Below, in pieces: positions 14,313-21,733 of a stretch of 38,695 bases of DNA. This DNA is from Actinomycetota bacterium. GTDB lineage: Bacteria; Actinomycetota; Humimicrobiia; Humimicrobiales; Humimicrobiaceae. The stretch is taken from NCBI GenBank assembly GCA_016783995.1, contig JADHVN010000001.1:1-38695 (forward strand), read 5' to 3'. A program made the translations under genes and the position numbers. Numbering within the stretch: the stretch's first letter is position 1; each line of letters starts with the position of its first letter. The notes beneath the pieces were generated by a model that was not told where the DNA came from, ran no database searches, and was given only the letters and a program-made list of their open reading frames with translations.

Positions 14313-15602
14313 TTATTGCACTAAAACTTTTTTTAGATTATATTTAAAACCGGGAAATGAAGTATTGATACATTCGGAATCCAGAATAGTTACTTTTCCT
14401 ATTGATAACAAAGCCAGTATAGAAAGAGACATAGCAATTCTATGATCTCCGAAACTATCTACCATTCCTTCACCCGTCTTGAAATTCACATCTCCTATTA
14501 TTATCATTCCATCCTCTTTTTCCTCAATATTCACCTTTAATTTTTTAAACTGGCTTACAATAGACCTGATTCTGTCACTTTCTTTATATCTTAATTCTTC
14601 AGCTCCTCTTATCACTGTTTTACCTTTTGCAACAGTTGCAGCTACACACAGTATTGGTATCTCATCAATTATACTGGGGATTTTATCTTTATCTATTTTT
14701 ATAGAATTTAGATTACTGGAAAAAGTTTCAATATCTACAACCGGTTCATTATTTATAATTCTTTGATTTTTAATAATAATCTTTCCACCCATTTTTTTAA
14801 GTATTTCTATAAAATAACTTCTGGTGGGGTTCATACCGATATCTCTCATAACAGTATGTGAATCTTTTAAAATTAGAGTTGCAACAATAAAAAAAGCTGC
14901 TGAAGATATATCACCGGGTATATAAATATTTTTAGCAATTAATTCCTTGCCAGGTTTTAATTTTGTGTATTTACCATCGTAAGTAATATCTGCTCCAAAG
15001 TACTGGAGCATACGCTCTGTATGATCTCTCGAAACTTCTGGTTGAATTATCTCAGTTGTACCTTCTGCGTTAAGAGCTGCCATAAGGATACTTGATTTAA
15101 CCTGGGCACTTGGCACTTTAAGCTTAAATTTTTTTCCTTTCAGATTGGGGTTTCCAAATATTACTATAGGAGCCCTTGAATTATTTTCTCTTCCATTAAT
15201 TTTTGCACCCATCTCTAATAGTGGTTCTATTATTCTTTTCATAGGTCTGTCGTTTATAGAACTATCACCACTCAATACAGACATAAAATTAGTTGCGGAT
15301 AGTAAACCACTCATTATTCTGATTGTAGTCCCGGAATTTCCAACATCCAGTATTTCATCAGGCTCACTGAAGTTTTTAATACCTTTACCATATACTATTA
15401 AATTTCCGTCTATTTTTTCAATTTTTACACCTAACTTATTTAAAACATCTATAGTTTTTATGCAGTCCTGACAAAATAAGAAATTCTCTATTACTACATT
15501 ATTATTAATCAATGAGGATATGATTACACTTCTGTGTGAAATTGACTTATCACCGCGAATTTTTATTTCACCTTTTAAGCTTCTTGCTCCATGTATTTCC
15601 AT
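14313..15602 (-). CDS. aroA: 3-Phosphoshikimate 1-carboxyvinyltransferase (EPSP synthase)
   Basis: This enzyme condenses shikimate-3-phosphate with phosphoenolpyruvate, the sixth step of the shikimate pathway. Conserved motifs run in order through 429 residues: GDKSISHRSVI near the N-terminus (substrate-binding K and S), DVGNSGTTIRIMSGLLS, SGDSSINDRPMKRI, SAQVKSSILMAAL, GDISSAAFFIVA, YKESDRIRSI and FGDHRIAMSL. The alanine/glycine context of the PEP site, NSGTT (not NAGTA), puts it near class II-like enzymes, but I did not assign a class firmly. It starts 2 bp after tyrA ends, so both are translated from one message. Flanking tyrA and the distant aroQ fragment belong to the same route. Confidence 0.96.
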   Translation of the reverse strand: MEIHGARSLKGEIKIRGDKSISHRSVIISSLINNNVVIENFLFCQDCIKTIDVLNKLGVKIEKIDGNLIVYGKGIKNFSEPDEILDVGNSGTTIRIMSGLLSATNFMSVLSGDSSINDRPMKRIIEPLLEMGAKINGRENNSRAPIVIFGNPNLKGKKFKLKVPSAQVKSSILMAALNAEGTTEIIQPEVSRDHTERMLQYFGADITYDGKYTKLKPGKELIAKNIYIPGDISSAAFFIVATLILKDSHTVMRDIGMNPTRSYFIEILKKMGGKIIIKNQRIINNEPVVDIETFSSNLNSIKIDKDKIPSIIDEIPILCVAATVAKGKTVIRGAEELRYKESDRIRSIVSQFKKLKVNIEEKEDGMIIIGDVNFKTGEGMVDSFGDHRIAMSLSILALLSIGKVTILDSECINTSFPGFKYNLKKVLVQ

Positions 15603-15604
15603 TT

Positions 15605-16726
15605 TTATTCACTTAATACCTTTTTTACACTTACTTCGTATCCTGCTTTTTCAATTGCTTCTTTTGTAATTTTACTAGCATCTTCACCTTGAATCAGTAC
15701 TTTAAGGATTCCACCATCACTGAATTCTGTTGAATGAAAAATAGATATATCTTCAATATTTATTCCGTGAGAACTTATGGCCAGTGTAATTTCACTTAAA
15801 ACTCCTGCTCTATCAGGTATTGCAACTCTAAGTTCATATAATTTGGAAATATCTTTCTCAATATATTTTGGTAAATTAATTCTTGCCTTCTGGGCTTTTA
15901 TGTAATGTTTTTTTATTGATTCTGAATTTTCTTTTTTCAAGTTATTTTTAAACTTTATCAGATACTTTATATAGTCATCTATTGATTTAATTAGCTCATC
16001 TTTATTTTCTAAGCTTATATCAAGCCACATTTTTATATTTGCAGCAGCTATTCTGGTCATATCCCTAAAACCACCAGCACATAGTTTAAATAAATTTTTC
16101 ATCTTCTTTTGTTTATCATCAATCATATCAACCAGATTGGTTGAAAGGATATGTGGCAAGTGACTTATTAACGCTACATTTTCATCATGTTCTTTAGGAT
16201 TTATAGAAATCACTTTTGCGCCAATTTTTGTAAATAAAGAATGTAATGTAACCAGAGGTTCAGTTATAGTAGTATCTGTAGGAGTTAGAATATAAAATGT
16301 ATTCCTAAATAATTCCGGAGTGGCACTGAGCACACCTTCATTTTCCGAGCCAGCCATTGGATGGCCGCCTATAAAAAATACTTCTTCAGGTAATATTTCA
16401 CTTACTCTTTTAACTATCTTCTCTTTAGCGCTGCCAACATCTGTAATAATCGCTCCTTTTTTAAGGTAATCCTTAATATGTTCTACGACCTCGATTATTT
16501 TACTTATTGGTGTTGCTATTATTATCAAATCAGCATCAGTAACTGCTTCTTTATAATCTACAGCAACAACATCAATTATATTCCTGTATTTGGCTATATT
16601 CATTGCTTCACCTTCAATATCATAGCCAGTGATTATAAAATCTTCACCGGTATTCTTTAAAGATAAAGCTAATGATCCACCTATAAGTCCCAATCCTATT
16701 ACAGTTATTTTTTTAATATTTTTCAT
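15605..16726 (-). CDS. tyrA: Prephenate dehydrogenase with C-terminal ACT domain
   Basis: This enzyme converts prephenate to 4-hydroxyphenylpyruvate on the way to tyrosine. The NAD(P)-binding motif GLGLIGGSLA is at residues 11-20, and catalytic-region motifs are GGHPMAGSENEG and ISHLPHILS. An ACT domain fills about residues 296-373 (LRVAIPDRAGVLSEITLAISSHGINIEDISIFHS), which implies feedback control by an amino acid, probably tyrosine. The length of 373 residues agrees with the monofunctional ACT-type enzymes of Gram-positives; no chorismate mutase domain is fused. It opens the tyrA-aroA-cmk-plsC-ispH-der-gpsA run. A gene-free region of 445 bp upstream contains a separate plus-strand RNA and, at 16815-16837, a weak dyad. 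No clear promoter for tyrA was recognised. Confidence 0.95.
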   Translation of the reverse strand: MKNIKKITVIGLGLIGGSLALSLKNTGEDFIITGYDIEGEAMNIAKYRNIIDVVAVDYKEAVTDADLIIIATPISKIIEVVEHIKDYLKKGAIITDVGSAKEKIVKRVSEILPEEVFFIGGHPMAGSENEGVLSATPELFRNTFYILTPTDTTITEPLVTLHSLFTKIGAKVISINPKEHDENVALISHLPHILSTNLVDMIDDKQKKMKNLFKLCAGGFRDMTRIAAANIKMWLDISLENKDELIKSIDDYIKYLIKFKNNLKKENSESIKKHYIKAQKARINLPKYIEKDISKLYELRVAIPDRAGVLSEITLAISSHGINIEDISIFHSTEFSDGGILKVLIQGEDASKITKEAIEKAGYEVSVKKVLSE

Positions 16727-16814
16727 TTTACAATACTATCAAATCCAATAATTATTTTATCAGAAGTTTATAAAAACATCTTAATACTATATAAAAATTA
16801 TTAAATTTTGTGAA

Positions 16815-16837
16815 TAAGAATTTATTTATTATTCTTA
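16815..16837. repeat. Small dyad (TAAGAAT/ATTCTTA) upstream of tyrA
   Basis: A perfect 7-bp inverted repeat, TAAGAAT (16815-16821) and ATTCTTA (16831-16837), has a 9-nt AT-only spacer. It lies 89 bp upstream of the tyrA start and could be an operator. In sequence this AT-rich a 7-bp dyad can also arise by chance. The rest of 16727-16925 shows nothing else. Confidence 0.25.
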
Positions 16838-16925
16838 ATTATTCTACTATAGTTTTAGTATTTTTATTAAACATAAAAAAATTTTAAAAATTTCCGAATA
16901 TTCTCTATATTTTACTTCTAATCTA

Positions 16926-16954
16926 TTGACAACATTTTTTAATTTTGGTATCTT
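16926..16954 (+). promoter_or_regulatory. Promoter of the intergenic structured RNA
   Basis: A perfect TTGACA -35 (16926-16931) is followed after 17 bp by TATCTT (16949-16954). Predicted transcription start is about 16961, just before the first base-paired segment of the RNA. It points toward the plus strand, opposite to the neighbouring genes. Confidence 0.7.
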
Positions 16955-16960
16955 TTTATC

Positions 16961-17128
16961 ATCTTAGAACAGGAGGCAACTTTTAGAAATAACTGGGATT
17001 TATTTTCGAAAGAGAATAGATAAGAGGTTAATAATCTGAAAAGTCCCTGAGAAAAGTTCTAAGGTACACCCCGAGATTTTTAGTAGCCTAAAGCGCTAGC
17101 TATGGCAAAAGATAACTCGGGGTTTTTT
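16961..17128 (+). ncRNA. Unassigned structured small RNA with GAAA tetraloop and 11-nt receptor-like motif
   Basis: This RNA of about 168 nt lies between tyrA and nadE, both on the other strand, and has its own promoter and terminator. Arm 1 is closed by CTTAGAAC/GTTCTAAG (16963-16970 with 17056-17063). It continues with ACTTTT/AAAAGT (16979-16984 with 17039-17044) and a 10-bp hairpin capped by GAAA (16998-17021, loop 17008-17011). Arm 2 is the terminator stem. Near its tip is CCTAA (17087-17091) facing TATGG (17101-17105), flanked by GCC/GGC and AGC/GCT pairs. This nearly equals the classic 11-nt GAAA-tetraloop receptor. A free AGGAGG (16971-16976) has no start codon after it. I do not recognise the class. 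It does not show 4.5S, RNase P, tmRNA, T-box or c-di-GMP-I hallmarks. A riboswitch is unlikely because no plus-strand gene follows. Confidence 0.75.
17069..17128 (+). terminator. Intrinsic terminator, also arm 2 of the structured RNA
   Basis: CCCCGAG (17069-17075) pairs with CTCGGGG (17116-17122) and is followed directly by six Ts. The stem is extended by ATTTTT/AAAGAT (17076-17081 with 17108-17113, one G-T pair). The unusually long loop folds into the receptor-like hairpin at 17086-17106. Confidence 0.85.
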
Positions 17129-17171
17129 ATGCATTAAAACTTTTAACTATTAAAAATAGCAGAATATATTT

Positions 17172-18077
17172 TTATAAACCTATAGGCCAGGCTCTTAAAT
17201 ATTCTGATTTTTCAATTATCTTTTTTACTCTATCAATTTCAGTCTGAGATGCCTTCGATATTTTTATTATGTCGTTATCAATATAGTTATTTTCGATACC
17301 AAAAAGAATCAGATCAAGTTTAATATAAGGCAATCCAATCATATCTTCGTCCTTAATTCCTGGAATTAAATCTGGACTTGGCTGTTTTTCTATTATGCTT
17401 TCATCTATTTTTAAAAACTTAGCCAGTTTAATAACCTGAGTTTTATATAAAGAATTCAGAGGCATAATATCTGCAATACTATCTCCATATTTTACGAAGA
17501 ATCCAGTAATCCTTTCGGTTTTGTTAACAGTACCAACAAATAAATAATTGTTAAGTTCTGAATAATAAAAAAGAATGGAACTTCTAATTCTATGTTTTAT
17601 TCTATAATATGCAATTCCTTTATTTAAATCTTTGTCACTATGTCCTTCAAGGTTTGCTATAAAAATATCTTCTTTAATTCTCTTCGAAATTTTATCTCTT
17701 TCTTTTTTTACAAACTTTTCCTGTAAACTCTTTTTAATAATAAACGAAGGAGGATAAAGATTATATACTCCCAGGAGCCATAAAAATGGAGTTATTTTTT
17801 TATAGATAATTCTTACATCTAAGGAATCAGCAAACTTAAGTGCATCTTTTATATTTTTAGAATCCGAATCTTTCTCAGGAAGAATAACAGCTAAAACATT
17901 ATCTTTTCCGACTGCTTCAACACATAGCTTTAAAACCACACATGAATCAATACCACCACTAAGTCCGACCAGTACCCCCTCTTTTTTTAGCCCTATGATA
18001 TAATTCCTTATAAAATATAATATATCTGCTAATAATTTTTCAGTATTAATATCCAGCAATTCGGATTCATAACTCAT
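17172..18077 (-). CDS. nadE: NH3-dependent NAD+ synthetase
   Basis: This enzyme amidates nicotinic acid adenine dinucleotide to NAD+. The N-type ATP pyrophosphatase motif SGGIDS is at residues 40-45. VGTVNKTERITGFFVKYGDSIADIMPLNSLYKTQV is the typical NadE segment for the adenylate and substrate. At 301 residues it lacks the nitrilase/glutaminase domain of long NadE, so free ammonia is the expected nitrogen source. A region of about 30 residues after the first 90 (WLLGVYNLYPPSF and following) looks longer than in common NadE. It follows transketolase by 35 bp. NadK, the next enzyme in NADP supply, is also encoded in the window. Confidence 0.92.
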   Translation of the reverse strand: MSYESELLDINTEKLLADILYFIRNYIIGLKKEGVLVGLSGGIDSCVVLKLCVEAVGKDNVLAVILPEKDSDSKNIKDALKFADSLDVRIIYKKITPFLWLLGVYNLYPPSFIIKKSLQEKFVKKERDKISKRIKEDIFIANLEGHSDKDLNKGIAYYRIKHRIRSSILFYYSELNNYLFVGTVNKTERITGFFVKYGDSIADIMPLNSLYKTQVIKLAKFLKIDESIIEKQPSPDLIPGIKDEDMIGLPYIKLDLILFGIENNYIDNDIIKISKASQTEIDRVKKIIEKSEYLRAWPIGL

Positions 18078-18112
18078 ACAATTATTTTAGCAAATTTTTA
18101 ATACTTTTAATT

Positions 18113-19942
18113 TTATTTTATTATCTCTTTAACCTTTTTTATAATAGCTTCATATGATATTTCTTCATAGTTTAATAATTCATAAGGTTTTCCACTTCTG
18201 GGCATTTTTCTTACTGCAAGGATATATACCGGACTTTTTTCTGAAGCAACACTTTTTACTGCTTCCCCTATACCTCCCTCGGCATAATGATCTTCAACAG
18301 TTAATATAGCTTTAGTTTCTTTTTGCGCTTTTCTGATAGAATCTTTATCTATGGGCTTTATACTATAAACATCAATTACTCTTACCAGTATATTTTCCTT
18401 TTTTAATTTCTCATAAGCTTTTAATGCTTCATGCAATGTTACTCCAGCTGCGCAAATAGTTAACACATCATTATCACTTTCCTTTACTACTTTACTTCCC
18501 CCAATTATAAAATCATCCTCATTGCTATAGATAATTGGTGTATCCATTCTGGTAGTTCTGATATACACATTTCCAAAATGTTTAGCAGCTTTCTCTACCA
18601 GCTTTTCAGTAGATATGCCGTCTGATGGATACAATACAACACACTCAAGTAAAGTTCTGAACATAGCAATATCCTCAAGTCCCATTTGAGAAGCTCCATC
18701 TTCCCCAATTGATACACCCGAATGCGAACCCACAAACTTTATATTTGATTTTGAGTACTGACTCATTCTAATCTGGTCAAAGGCTCTGGTTAGAAACGCT
18801 GCAAAAGAAGAAATGAAAGGAATTTTGCCCCTGAGAGACAGCCCAAGCGCTGTACCTACCATGTTCTGTTCAGCAATATACATTTCAAAAAATCTTTGTG
18901 GAAATCGCTTTTTAAAGATCTCTGAAAATGTTGAGTTACCAACTTCAGCATCAAGGACAACTATTTGAGGATATTTTGAAAATATGTTAACCAGAGTATT
19001 GCCATATGCTTTCCTGGTCGCTATTTTACCACTCTCCATAGGAATCTTATCATATTCTTCTATTCCTTCTTCAGGTATGTTAACCTGTTCTGGATTTAAA
19101 AATTTTCCCCTTATGTTTTTATCAACATTTCCTAATTCCTTGAGTGCTGTATCCATCTGATCCTCAGAAATTGCTTTTCCGTGCCAGCCATCTTTATCTT
19201 CCAGCAAGCTTACCCCCTTACCTTTTATTGTTTTTGCAATTATCATTGTTGGCCTACCATTAATACTCAAAGCATATTCATAAGCGTCAGCAATCTCTTT
19301 AATATTGTGACCATCAACTGTAATGGTTTCCCATCCAAAAGAAGATATTCTTTTCTCATAAGCCTTGATATCCCATCCATATATTGTTTCTCCTCTCTGA
19401 CCCAGCCTGTTAACATCTATAATACCTATTAGATTATCCAGCTTATAGTGAACTGCAATCTGTATGGCTTCCCACTGCGAACCTTCAGTCATTTCACTAT
19501 CCCCAAGAAGTACATATGTGTAATAAGGCAGCTTATCTATGTATTTAGCATTTAAGGCCATTCCCAGACCAATAGAGAGGCCCTGGCCCAATGAGCCTGT
19601 TGCAGCTTCAGCGTATGGGAAATCAGGAGTAGGATGACCCTCAAGCCTGCTTTCAAATTTTCTTAGCGTCAGTAGTTCTTCTTCACTTACAGCTCCAGCC
19701 GCAGCCCATAATGAATACATTAATGGAGAAGCATGACCTTTAGAAAAAATCAGCCGGTCATTATTTATATATTTAATATCATTAATTTTGAATTTAAAAA
19801 AGCCTCCAAAAAATAATGTAGACATCAACTCAACTGCTGACAGTGAAGAGGATGGATGGCCTGAACCGGCCTTAGTGGTTGAAATTAATATAAAATACCT
19901 GATAAGCTTTGATATTTTTTCTAATTTATCTTTATTTATCAT
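18113..19942 (-). CDS. tkt: Transketolase, short animal-type
   Basis: This thiamine-diphosphate enzyme moves two-carbon units in the pentose phosphate pathway. The frame opens at 19957, but the ATG at 19942 has a GGAG ribosome binding site about 6 nt upstream and is preferred; it gives 609 residues. The TPP-binding region is GDSEMTEGSQWEAI and IIDVNRLGQ. The second half begins KIATRKAYGNTL and contains NSTFSEIFKKRFP, IAEQNMV, RAFDQIRMSQ and GSHSGVSIGEDGASQMGLEDIAMFR. These segments resemble human TKT more than E. coli TktA, and the length also fits that class. No split into two chains. It stands upstream of nadE; a 185-bp gap precedes it with no clear promoter. Confidence 0.94.
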   Translation of the reverse strand: MINKDKLEKISKLIRYFILISTTKAGSGHPSSSLSAVELMSTLFFGGFFKFKINDIKYINNDRLIFSKGHASPLMYSLWAAAGAVSEEELLTLRKFESRLEGHPTPDFPYAEAATGSLGQGLSIGLGMALNAKYIDKLPYYTYVLLGDSEMTEGSQWEAIQIAVHYKLDNLIGIIDVNRLGQRGETIYGWDIKAYEKRISSFGWETITVDGHNIKEIADAYEYALSINGRPTMIIAKTIKGKGVSLLEDKDGWHGKAISEDQMDTALKELGNVDKNIRGKFLNPEQVNIPEEGIEEYDKIPMESGKIATRKAYGNTLVNIFSKYPQIVVLDAEVGNSTFSEIFKKRFPQRFFEMYIAEQNMVGTALGLSLRGKIPFISSFAAFLTRAFDQIRMSQYSKSNIKFVGSHSGVSIGEDGASQMGLEDIAMFRTLLECVVLYPSDGISTEKLVEKAAKHFGNVYIRTTRMDTPIIYSNEDDFIIGGSKVVKESDNDVLTICAAGVTLHEALKAYEKLKKENILVRVIDVYSIKPIDKDSIRKAQKETKAILTVEDHYAEGGIGEAVKSVASEKSPVYILAVRKMPRSGKPYELLNYEEISYEAIIKKVKEIIK

Positions 19943-20127
19943 TTTTACTCCAATCATAATTCGATATTATTTTCTAAAAAAAATTATATTAATACCTCTG
20001 GGCCATAACTTCCTTCTTTTGTAATTTGGATTATTTAATATTTTTATTTATTCAAAATCAAAATAAGATAGTATAGATAAATAATTTTAAATTCAAATAA
20101 TTATTTGCCATCTGTTATTGTTCAGTA

Positions 20128-21525
20128 TTATTGCCATCTTGGTTCTACATGTATCGAAATTTCACTTATATTTTCGAATTTTTTCTTTATATCATCTTCT
20201 ATTTTAGTAACTATGAAATGCGCTTTTTTTACATCTAAACTCTTTTTTAGCCTGCAGTGAAACGCCAGATTATATGACCCTTCTTTTTCAAGTATAGTAA
20301 AATTGTGACATGTTTCAGGATTTACATGTGAGGATATTTCTTTTTTTATATTAGAAATCAGTTTTTCTGATTCTTTTGTTATATCGTTCCAATCCTCACC
20401 ACTTCTGGCATCTTCAATGTGAATATATACACTGCGTATATATCCTATCTTTTTTTTAATCTTATCTTCAGTAACTTTTGTCAGTTTCTCAGTTTCTTCA
20501 AGTTTTAAGTATTTATTTAATTCTATATGAATAGAAATATCAATATAATTATCCACATTATATATATAAATATTATGAATATCCTTTACATACGGCTGGT
20601 TTAATATAATTTCTTTTACATATGCTTCTATATTGTCTCTAGTCGGTAGGGATTTTGTTTCTAAAATTATTTCTGTGTAAGGTACGCCACTTGAGATTTT
20701 ATTTTTTATTTTCTCTTTGATATTTTCAACCTGTGATAAATATAAATTATTTTTTAGGCATATTTCCAGATTTATGAACTTGATATTTCCAACTTCATGT
20801 ATTTTCAATTTATTAACAGATTTTATTTCGGGAATCTCTTTTAAAATCTCCATAACTTTATCCGTAACTTCTTTCGGAATATAATCTAATAAATTTCCTA
20901 CTATTCTGATTGATAACTTTAAACTAAAGGTTAAAATAATTACAGAAATTATTATAGAAGCAATAGGGTCTGCTACATAAATACCTGCATTTGCCATGAA
21001 TAATCCTATAATCACTATGATTGAACTTAAGATGTCGCTTGAATAGTTTAAGAAATCTGCTTTGAATGCAAAAGAATTATATTTCCTTGCAGCTCTTCCA
21101 ATGTAAAAGACTCTTATTATATTTAAAAATATGGAAATTATTAAAATTAAAAATACATACCAATTTAAATTTAATACAAAATTTTTATAAATAATCCTTT
21201 GAATAGATTTATATATAATGAAAAAGCTCAAGGCAGATATTATAACAATTTCTAAAAAAGCAGAGAGATTTTCATACTTTCCGTGTCCATAAGTATGATC
21301 CTTATCAGCAGGTCTTGTTGAAATCCTTATGGCCATATAGGTTACAAGTACAGTTACAAGATCGAGCCCGTTGTTTAAAGCTTCTGAAAAGACACCTATA
21401 CTATTTGTAAAATAGGCAACTGCAACTTTAATAATAACCAGGAAAATAGACACCAGAATTGAGAACATGGCTATTTTTTTCATGTATGAAGCTTTAGAAT
21501 TAATTAGACCGCTATTTCTATTCAT
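20128..21525 (-). CDS. Cation diffusion facilitator with three tandem C-terminal domains
   Basis: This is a 465-residue membrane transporter that should export divalent metal ions. The first 210 residues hold the CDF core of six membrane helices. In TM2 the metal site reads N51-x3-D55 (SEALNNGLDL), and in TM5 N160-x3-D164 (FLNYSSDIL), not the His/Asp pattern of zinc exporters. A cytoplasmic HTYGHGKYE loop follows TM2. The C-terminal 250 residues contain three similar alpha/beta units, beginning at about residues 245, 305 and 395, each ending in a strand such as SVYIHIED or ISIHVEP. Normal CDF proteins have one. The metal cannot be assigned; N-x3-D sites are seen in Mn/Fe-type members. It is a single gene with its own likely promoter. 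Confidence 0.88.
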   Translation of the reverse strand: MNRNSGLINSKASYMKKIAMFSILVSIFLVIIKVAVAYFTNSIGVFSEALNNGLDLVTVLVTYMAIRISTRPADKDHTYGHGKYENLSAFLEIVIISALSFFIIYKSIQRIIYKNFVLNLNWYVFLILIISIFLNIIRVFYIGRAARKYNSFAFKADFLNYSSDILSSIIVIIGLFMANAGIYVADPIASIIISVIILTFSLKLSIRIVGNLLDYIPKEVTDKVMEILKEIPEIKSVNKLKIHEVGNIKFINLEICLKNNLYLSQVENIKEKIKNKISSGVPYTEIILETKSLPTRDNIEAYVKEIILNQPYVKDIHNIYIYNVDNYIDISIHIELNKYLKLEETEKLTKVTEDKIKKKIGYIRSVYIHIEDARSGEDWNDITKESEKLISNIKKEISSHVNPETCHNFTILEKEGSYNLAFHCRLKKSLDVKKAHFIVTKIEDDIKKKFENISEISIHVEPRWQ

Positions 21526-21629
21526 AATATAATAAACTCATATTATTGTTTTAATTAATATAATATCTATAAATTGATAAGTTAAAAAGATAGGTACCCA
21601 TAATTTTCTATTCTAACCTGATTAATTTT

Positions 21630-21659
21630 ATTATAAAATATCCCTATTTGGAAGAACAA
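21630..21659 (-). promoter_or_regulatory. Candidate promoter for the CDF transporter gene
   Basis: On the minus strand TTGTTC (21659-21654) and TATAAT (21635-21630) are separated by 18 bp, about 100 bp before the CDF start codon. The -10 is a perfect match, the -35 only moderate, so in such AT-rich DNA the call is tentative. Confidence 0.35.
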
Positions 21660-21733
21660 ATACTAAGGATAATCCGGTGCTTATTTATTTGAAAGCTAGA
21701 ATTTATGAAACCAATAAAAATATGGATTAATCT

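Noticed and set aside
16961..17128. T-box, c-di-GMP-I, preQ1 or 6S RNA as identity of the small RNA
   Set aside because: There is no TGGNACCGCG box, no GEMM core around the GAAA hairpin in the right order, and no downstream plus-strand gene. The 6S-type open central bubble with closing 5'-3' ends is not formed because the 3' end is a separate terminator hairpin.
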